From Phyllobacteriaceae bacterium (lineage in GTDB: Bacteria > Pseudomonadota > Alphaproteobacteria > Rhizobiales > Ancalomicrobiaceae): a stretch of 11,167 nucleotides of DNA. Made by a program: the position numbers and the translations under genes. The notes below the pieces were generated by a model. It saw only the letters and a list, made by a program, of their open reading frames with translations. It ran no database searches and was not told the origin of the DNA. Numbering within the stretch: the first letter of the stretch is position 1; every line of letters starts with the position of its first letter. The stretch is taken from the NCBI GenBank assembly GCA_012517025.1, contig JAAYVT010000484.1:1-11167 (forward strand), written 5' to 3'. This document shows, piece after piece, positions 6,704 through 11,167 of this stretch.

Positions 6704-7189
6704 TCAGATGCGCGGGTCGCCATCCTCGGGGCGGATCATCAACTTGGCCATGATCCGCTCCAGCGCCGCCCGCTCCTCTGCGTCGAGACCGGCGAGGAAA
6801 CGGTCCTCGTAGGCGAGGCCGAGCGGCACGATCTCGTCGTAGAGCGCCCGCCCCGCCTCGGTCAGGGCGAGAAAACGCTCGCGCTTGTCGGCCGCGTTGG
6901 TGGTCGAGGCGACCAGCCCGCGCTCCTCCAGCCCCGCCACCGCCCGGCTCACCACCGTCTTGTGCATGTGGCGGGTGCCCTCGATGTCCTTGGCGCGGAT
7001 GGCGCTCTCCTCGCCGAGCGTCGCCAGGATCCGCCACTCCGGCACCGAGAGACCGTATCCCGTCGAATAGATCGCCGAAAAGCCCTCGCTGGTGCGGGCC
7101 GCGAGCACGTTCAGCTGGTGGGGGAGGAAGGCCCGGAGCCGGAAGCGATGGGCACCCTCGGGAGGAGACGTACGGGTTTCTCTTGACAT
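6704..7189 (-). CDS. MarR-family transcriptional regulator
   Basis: A 161-residue MarR-type winged-helix regulator. A dimerisation helix (about 17-42) is followed by LSVPEWRILATLGE (48-61), a recognition region RAKDIEGTRHMHKTVVSRAV within 65-84 and GLEERGLV (86-93), then the wing with the family hallmark DKRERFLALTEAG (101-113) and a C-terminal dimerisation helix. It is transcribed away from a homogentisate-dioxygenase-like gene across a 65-bp gap that contains a palindrome, so the simplest idea is that it represses that gene and itself and releases DNA on binding an aromatic acid. ATG 7189 (preceded by AGGA) was preferred. The frame stays open to about 7249, but an extension would run through the palindrome. 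Confidence 0.88.
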   Translation of the reverse strand: MSRETRTSPPEGAHRFRLRAFLPHQLNVLAARTSEGFSAIYSTGYGLSVPEWRILATLGEESAIRAKDIEGTRHMHKTVVSRAVAGLEERGLVASTTNAADKRERFLALTEAGRALYDEIVPLGLAYEDRFLAGLDAEERAALERIMAKLMIRPEDGDPRI

Positions 7190-7211
7190 GGGATCCTGTC
7201 TGGCGCATTTG
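7183..7211 (+). promoter_or_regulatory. Candidate promoter of the dioxygenase gene
   Basis: A perfect TTGACA box (7183-7188) overlaps the start codon of the divergent regulator. Seventeen bases later comes CATTTG (7206-7211), a poor -10 box. The strong -35 with a weak -10 is a modest promoter candidate. Transcription would begin near 7218, inside the palindrome at 7216-7230. Confidence 0.35.
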
Positions 7212-7215
7212 GTTG

Positions 7216-7230
7216 GTTGCTGCAAGCAAC
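7216..7230. promoter_or_regulatory. Palindrome in the marR-dioxygenase gap, probable MarR operator
   Basis: GTTGC and GCAAC flank five central bases (TGCAA), and the overlapping TTGCTGCAA (7217-7225) is palindromic around a single base. Size and symmetry fit a MarR dimer site. Its position just at the predicted transcription start of the dioxygenase, and upstream of the regulator's own gene, fits repression of both. Confidence 0.55.
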
Positions 7231-7254
7231 TGTTAGAGGAGGACCGCATCCGTC

Positions 7255-8409
7255 ATGGTGGCCCGTCACTTTCATCTCCCCCGCCACGAGGGGACGGCCT
7301 CCCGTCAGGCGCACTGCGATCTTCCCGAGGGCAGCTACGAGCGCGAGATCGGTCGCGACGGCTTCTTCGGGCCGGCGACGCAGATGTATCACCGCCGCCC
7401 GCCGACCGGTTGGACGACGTGGGAAGGCCTCTTGCGCCCGCGCGCCTTCGATCTCGCTGCGCTCGCCGCGCCGGGCGCCGTGTGGGCGGCGCCGACGATC
7501 CTGTCGAACGCCGGCATCGACCTGCGCTTGTGGCGGTTCTCCGGCCGCATGGACCATCTGGTGCGCAACGGCGACGGCGACGAGTTGATGTTCGTCCACG
7601 AGGGCGCCGGCCACCTCTTCTGCGACTACGGCCATCTCGAGATCCGCGCCGGCGACTACGTCCTGCTGCCGCGCTCGACGATGTGGCGGATCGAAACGAC
7701 GGCGCCGATCACCGCGCTGTTGATCGAGGCGACCAACGGCACCTATCGGACCCCGGATCGTGGCTTGGTCGGCCGTCACGCGCTCTATGACCAGGGCGTT
7801 CTCGACGTCCCGACGATCGACGAGGCCTTCCGCGATCAGCAGGACGAACGGACCTGGCGGGTCGAAATCAAGCGACGCGGCCGGATCTCGACCGTCACCT
7901 ATCCCTACAATCCGCTCGACGCCGTCGGCTGGCAGGGCGACCTCTGCCCGCTGCGCCTGAACATGGCCGACATCCGACCGCTCGTCTCTCATCGTTTTCA
8001 TCTGCCGCCCTCGGCCCACACCACCTTCGTCGCCGAGCGCTTCGTCGTCTGCTCCTTCGTCCCGCGGCCGTTCGAAACCGATCCGGCCGCGATCAAGGTG
8101 CCGTTCTTCCACAACAACGACGATTACGACGAGGTCATCTTCTACCACGCCGGCGACTTCTTCTCTCGCGACGGGATCCACCCGGGCATGGTGACCTTCC
8201 ATCCCTGCGGCTTCACCCACGGCCCGCATCCCGGCGCCCTGTCGCGGATCTTCGAGCAACCGAAGCCGATGACCGACGAATACGCGGTGATGATCGACAC
8301 CCGTGACGCGCTGGAGATCGGTCCGGCGGTGCAGGCCTGCGAACGGCCCGAATACGCCGCGAGCTGGCGGACCTCGGAAGGACCCTCCGGCGACGCCGGC
8401 GAGCGTTGA
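7255..8409 (+). CDS. hmgA: Homogentisate 1,2-dioxygenase-like cupin, short form
   Basis: A 384-residue protein of the homogentisate 1,2-dioxygenase family, non-haem iron cupins that open the aromatic ring of homogentisate in tyrosine and phenylalanine breakdown. The N-terminus carries YHRRPPTGW (45-53), typical of the short bacterial branch. A first cupin-like half spans about 80-170 (DELMFVHEGAGHLFCDYG, 109-126). The catalytic half contains KVPFFHNNDDYDEVIFYHAG (281-300) and FHPCGFTHGPHPG (315-327). H286 and H322 are the likely iron ligands. The acidic ligand is D292 or E293. Classical enzymes are about 430-450 residues, so the substrate is less certain than the fold. ATG 7255 is preceded by AGGAGG at 7237-7242. 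The divergent MarR gene is the likely regulator. No fumarylacetoacetase or maleylacetoacetate isomerase gene is in the window. Confidence 0.82.
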   Translation: MVARHFHLPRHEGTASRQAHCDLPEGSYEREIGRDGFFGPATQMYHRRPPTGWTTWEGLLRPRAFDLAALAAPGAVWAAPTILSNAGIDLRLWRFSGRMDHLVRNGDGDELMFVHEGAGHLFCDYGHLEIRAGDYVLLPRSTMWRIETTAPITALLIEATNGTYRTPDRGLVGRHALYDQGVLDVPTIDEAFRDQQDERTWRVEIKRRGRISTVTYPYNPLDAVGWQGDLCPLRLNMADIRPLVSHRFHLPPSAHTTFVAERFVVCSFVPRPFETDPAAIKVPFFHNNDDYDEVIFYHAGDFFSRDGIHPGMVTFHPCGFTHGPHPGALSRIFEQPKPMTDEYAVMIDTRDALEIGPAVQACERPEYAASWRTSEGPSGDAGER

Positions 8410-8436
8410 CGGGGGAGACGACGGCGCGCTTGATAA

Positions 8437-8464
8437 TTGACTGACCGTACGGTCAATGTATGAT
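8437..8464 (+). promoter_or_regulatory. Promoter of the liv operon with embedded operator
   Basis: TTGACT (8437-8442) and TATGAT (8459-8464) are each one base from the sigma-70 consensus, apart from the last -35 position, and are separated by 16 bp. This is the best promoter in the window. It points towards livH. Its spacer is almost filled by a perfect palindrome, so a repressor bound there would block RNA polymerase directly. Confidence 0.7.
8442..8455. promoter_or_regulatory. Perfect 14-bp TetR-type operator
   Basis: TGACCGTACGGTCA is a perfect palindrome between the -35 and -10 boxes. Its form, GACCG facing CGGTC, is typical of operators bound by TetR/AcrR-family repressors, for example the TGACCA-type half-sites of RutR. 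No TetR gene is present in the window, so the regulator must be encoded elsewhere, perhaps just beyond livG. Confidence 0.65.
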
Positions 8465-8520
8465 CCCGCCGTTCATCCCGAAGGTCGGCTCGAACCGGCC
8501 TCGCAGCAGGTGAGGAAACG

Positions 8521-8652
8521 ATGACGAACTCTTTGCGCGCGGCTCACCGCCGCCCTCGTTCGCGCGGCGTCGCCGATCGCCCCGGAGATCTCGCCGTCCC
8601 GGCGGCACGTCCCGCTGGGCTCCCCCACACGACGCGGACACGCGTCGACTGA
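8521..8652 (+). CDS. 43-codon ORF in the liv leader (leader peptide or gene remnant)
   Basis: ATG 8521 follows a good ribosome binding site, AGGTGAGG, with a 5-nt gap, and the ORF ends at TGA 8650-8652. The peptide starts MTNSLRAAHRRPRSRG and is Arg/Pro/Ala-rich with no recognisable domain. It is the first translatable ORF after the promoter at 8437-8464. Its stop codon falls in the loop of a hairpin. It may be a regulatory leader peptide. It may also be the remains of a lost gene: read one base out of frame from 8543, the sequence gives LTAALVRAA, like the core of a signal peptide, where a substrate-binding protein gene would be expected. It may also be meaningless. Confidence 0.25.
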   Translation: MTNSLRAAHRRPRSRGVADRPGDLAVPAARPAGLPHTTRTRVD

Positions 8653-8668
8653 GGTCGACGGATCGTCG
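8630..8668 (+). promoter_or_regulatory. Overlapping, mutually exclusive hairpins at the leader ORF stop
   Basis: Hairpin A pairs CGACGCG (8630-8636) with CGCGTCG (8641-8647) around GACA. Hairpin B pairs CGTCGAC (8643-8649) with GTCGACG (8654-8660) around TGAG. A smaller hairpin C pairs CGACG (8656-8660) with CGTCG (8664-8668) around GAT. A and B share 8643-8647, and B and C share 8656-8660, so neighbours exclude each other while A and C can coexist. This A+C or B layout is what an attenuator-like switch needs, but no T-run follows. Confidence 0.35.
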
Positions 8669-8754
8669 GGCGCCGTTCGCTCGGCGTCCCTCGGGTCTTC
8701 GGCGTCCGCGCCGCCCGCCCGCTCGTCTTCTCGGATGGAGAGCCCGTCGTGGAG

Positions 8755-8768
8755 CCTCCGGCCGGAGG
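8755..8768. promoter_or_regulatory. 14-bp perfect palindrome shortly before livH
   Basis: CCTCCGGCCGGAGG is a perfect palindrome 33 bp before the livH ribosome binding site. It may be a protein-binding site or a small hairpin in the leader. In GC-rich DNA such palindromes can arise by chance. Confidence 0.3.
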
Positions 8769-8813
8769 ACGGTTCGCCCCTGGTTCGTCTCGTCGTTTCG
8801 CGGAGCCTCGCCG

Positions 8814-9686
8814 GTGTCCCAGTTCCTGCAGCTGTCGTTCTCGGGCCTGACGGTCGGCGCCACCTACGCGCTCGCCGCCCTCGGCTTCTCGATCATCTAC
8901 AACGCCTCCGGCGTCATCAACTTCGCCCAGGGCGAATTCATCATGCTCGGCGGGATGATCGCGGCATTCCTGACCGCCGCCGGTCTGCCGCTGCCGCTCG
9001 CGGTGATCGTGGCGATCGCGCTGGTCGGCCTCGTCGGTCTGATCGTCGAGAAGGTGGCGATCGAACCGGCCGGCAAGGCCGACGCCACCGGTATCGTCAT
9101 CGTCACCATCGGCGTCTCGATGATCCTGCGCGGTCTCGTCGAGGTGACGCTCGGCAAGGGCAGCCATGCCCTGCCCTCCTTCTCCGGCGACACCCCCTTC
9201 GCGGTGATGGGGGCGACGATCCTGCCGCAGAGCCTGTGGGTGATGGCGGCGACCGTCGTGGTGGTGATCGCGCTCGCCCTGTTCTTCGGCCGCACCCGGG
9301 TCGGCAAGGGGATCCTGGCGACCGCGCACAACCGCATCGCCGCCCAGCTCGTCGGCGTCGACACCAAGCGGGTTCTGCTCGCCGGCTTCGGGCTCTCGGC
9401 GGCTCTCGGCGCGATCGGCGGCATCTTGATCGCCCCGATCGCCACCACCTCCTACGACGCCGGCATCATGCTCGGGCTCAAGGGATTTGTGGCGGCCACC
9501 CTCGGCGGGCTCGGCTCCGGCGTCGGCGCGGTCGCCGGCGGGGTGCTGCTCGGGATGATCGAGACCTTCACCGCCGGCTACGTCTCCTCCGCCTACAAGG
9601 ACGCGGTTCCCTTCGTCCTCGTGCTCGTCATCCTCGTCGTCCGTCCGCGCGGCCTGTTCGGCCTCGGTCCGGCGACCCGCGTCTGA
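8814..9686 (+). CDS. livH: Branched-chain amino acid-type ABC transporter permease LivH
   Basis: A 290-residue inner-membrane permease of the LivH family, one half of the membrane channel of a hydrophobic amino acid uptake (HAAT) ABC importer. The LivH signature lies at GFSIIYNASGVINFAQGEFIMLGG (24-47, given in two parts: GFSIIYNASG and VINFAQGEFIMLGG). About eight hydrophobic segments follow, and the cytoplasmic coupling region contains NRIAAQLVGVDTKR, characteristic of these permeases. Length is normal. It starts with GTG 8814, with GGAG (8802-8805) 8 nt upstream. livM starts 9 bp after its stop. HAAT importers carry leucine, isoleucine, valine but also urea, amides or aromatic acids, so the substrate is open. 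Its neighbour, the dioxygenase, makes an aromatic acid conceivable. Confidence 0.93.
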   Translation: MSQFLQLSFSGLTVGATYALAALGFSIIYNASGVINFAQGEFIMLGGMIAAFLTAAGLPLPLAVIVAIALVGLVGLIVEKVAIEPAGKADATGIVIVTIGVSMILRGLVEVTLGKGSHALPSFSGDTPFAVMGATILPQSLWVMAATVVVVIALALFFGRTRVGKGILATAHNRIAAQLVGVDTKRVLLAGFGLSAALGAIGGILIAPIATTSYDAGIMLGLKGFVAATLGGLGSGVGAVAGGVLLGMIETFTAGYVSSAYKDAVPFVLVLVILVVRPRGLFGLGPATRV

Positions 9687-9695
9687 GGAGCCGTC

Positions 9696-10667
9696 ATGAC
9701 GTCGCTCACTTCCCCGGCCACTCTCGACACGCGCTCTCCGACACGCTTCGCCCCGCTGGCGTTGCTGGTCGTGGGGCTGGTCGCCCTGCCCTTCGTTCTG
9801 CCCAACGCCTGGTACTTCGACGTGGTGATCCGCATCGCGGTCAACGTCGTGGTGGCGATCGGTCTCAACCTGTTGATCGGCTACACCGGCCAGATCAGCC
9901 TCGGTCACGCCGGCTTCTTCGGCCTCGGCGCCTACGGCTCGGCGGTGCTGACGAGCCTCTGGGCGTGGTCGCCGATCTCCGCGCTGGTCGCGACCGCGGT
10001 CGTCGTCGGCCTCCTCGCCTGGCTGATCGCCCGCGCCATCCTGCGCCTGCAGGGCCATTACCTCGCCATGGCGACGCTCGGTCTCGGCATCATCGTGACG
10101 ATCGTGCTGACCAACGAATCCGCCCTGACCGGCGGACCGGACGGCATGTCGGTCGGCGACTTCGCCGTCTTCGGCGTCCGCATCGCCGGCGAACGGTCGT
10201 GGTACTGGGTCTTCGCCGGACTGGTGGTGGTGGCCGTGGTGTTGGCGAGCAACATCGTCGCCAGCCCGGCCGGCCGGGCGCTCAGGGCCCTGCACGGCTC
10301 GGAGATCGCGGCCCGCGTCGTCGGCATCGACACGGCGTCCTTCAAAACCCGGGTCTTCGTCCTTTCCGCCGTGGTCACCGCGGTGATGGGATCGCTGTCG
10401 GCGCATTACATGGGCTTCATCACCCCCGGCGTCGCCGGCTTTTCGAAGTCGGTCGAGCTGGTGACGATGGTGGTGGTCGGCGGCATGGCCTCGGTGTGGG
10501 GCTCGGTGGTCGGGGCGGCGCTGCTGACGCTGCTGCCGGACGTCCTCGCCCGCTTCGAGGGTTACGAGACCCTCGCCTTCGGCGTGATCCTGGTCGCCAC
10601 CATGATCTTCCTGCCGCGCGGCATCGTGCCGAGCCTCTTCTCTCTGCTGACGAAGAAGGAGGGCTGA
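9696..10667 (+). CDS. livM: Branched-chain amino acid-type ABC transporter permease LivM
   Basis: A 323-residue permease, the LivM partner of the LivH channel. A basic N-terminal tail of about 18 residues is followed by a first hydrophobic segment (19-35) and the LivM signature LNLLIGYTGQISLGHAGFFG (57-76). Later landmarks are LQGHYLAMATLGLG and the coupling segment GRALRALHGSEIAARVVGID, which contacts the ATPases. About ten hydrophobic segments can be drawn, normal for the family. ATG 9696 follows GAGGAG (9685-9690), which overlaps the livH stop codon, so translation is probably coupled. livG starts four bases after its stop. The 35 or so residues before the first conserved motif have no special feature. 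Confidence 0.93.
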   Translation: MTSLTSPATLDTRSPTRFAPLALLVVGLVALPFVLPNAWYFDVVIRIAVNVVVAIGLNLLIGYTGQISLGHAGFFGLGAYGSAVLTSLWAWSPISALVATAVVVGLLAWLIARAILRLQGHYLAMATLGLGIIVTIVLTNESALTGGPDGMSVGDFAVFGVRIAGERSWYWVFAGLVVVAVVLASNIVASPAGRALRALHGSEIAARVVGIDTASFKTRVFVLSAVVTAVMGSLSAHYMGFITPGVAGFSKSVELVTMVVVGGMASVWGSVVGAALLTLLPDVLARFEGYETLAFGVILVATMIFLPRGIVPSLFSLLTKKEG

Positions 10668-10671
10668 GACG

Positions 10672-11167
<496 letters not shown>

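Larger units (their letters stand above)
8410..8813. other. 404-bp signal-rich region without a convincing gene, upstream of livH
   Basis: No recognised protein is encoded here in any frame. In order it holds a promoter with an internal palindromic operator (8437-8464), a ribosome binding site AGGTGAGG (8508-8515), a 43-codon ORF (8521-8652), a chain of overlapping hairpins (8630-8668), a 14-bp palindrome (8755-8768) and the livH ribosome binding site GGAG (8802-8805). If transcription starts near 8471, livH has a leader of about 340 nt, long enough for post-initiation control. Confidence 0.6.

Noticed and set aside
8453..8863. A 136-codon minus-strand frame in the livH leader
   Set aside because: Arg-rich, no ribosome binding site or family resemblance, runs into livH and covers the promoter. 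I treat the stretch as non-coding leader.

Overview
The window is chromosomal DNA from a very GC-rich, aerobic Gram-negative bacterium. Gene content (ArgP/LysE pair, PaiB-type protein, LivHMG transporter, twin-arginine multicopper oxidase), near-total use of G/C at third positions and small gene spacing suit an alphaproteobacterium, probably of the Hyphomicrobiales. That placement is inference, because no rRNA or marker gene is present.

Region 1 (1-3013, + strand) looks like a periplasmic copper-handling cluster. It holds the end of an unrecognised membrane protein, a small Cys/His-rich exported protein, a DUF411 protein with a CGCC motif, and a CopA-like multicopper oxidase with a Met-rich insert. 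A perfect 9-bp hairpin sits just before the oxidase gene and a second 9-bp hairpin follows it.

Region 2 (3069-4145, - strand) is a DMT/EamA transporter that ends in a 66-residue tail containing 25 histidines. It converges on the copper cluster.

Region 3 (4279-6586) is a divergent pair, an ArgP-type LysR regulator and a LysE/ArgO amino-acid exporter, separated by an unusually AT-rich 99-bp control region. A PaiB-type FMN-binding protein follows the exporter.

Region 4 (6704-8409) is a second divergent pair, a MarR-family regulator and a short-form homogentisate 1,2-dioxygenase-like cupin. The 65-bp gap contains a palindrome placed where a repressor would block the dioxygenase promoter.

Region 5 (8410-11167) begins with a 404-bp stretch lacking a convincing gene but rich in signals. 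It has a strong promoter with a perfect TetR-type operator inside its spacer, a 43-codon ORF with a good ribosome binding site, and overlapping, mutually exclusive hairpins at that ORF's stop codon. After it come livH, livM and the first part of livG, encoding a branched-chain-amino-acid-type ABC importer. No substrate-binding protein gene is seen between the promoter and livH, where one is often found.

Most genes belong to known families. The least explained parts are the leader upstream of livH, the His-rich tail of the DMT transporter, the small Cys/His-rich protein of the copper cluster, and the shifted acidic residue in the dioxygenase active site.
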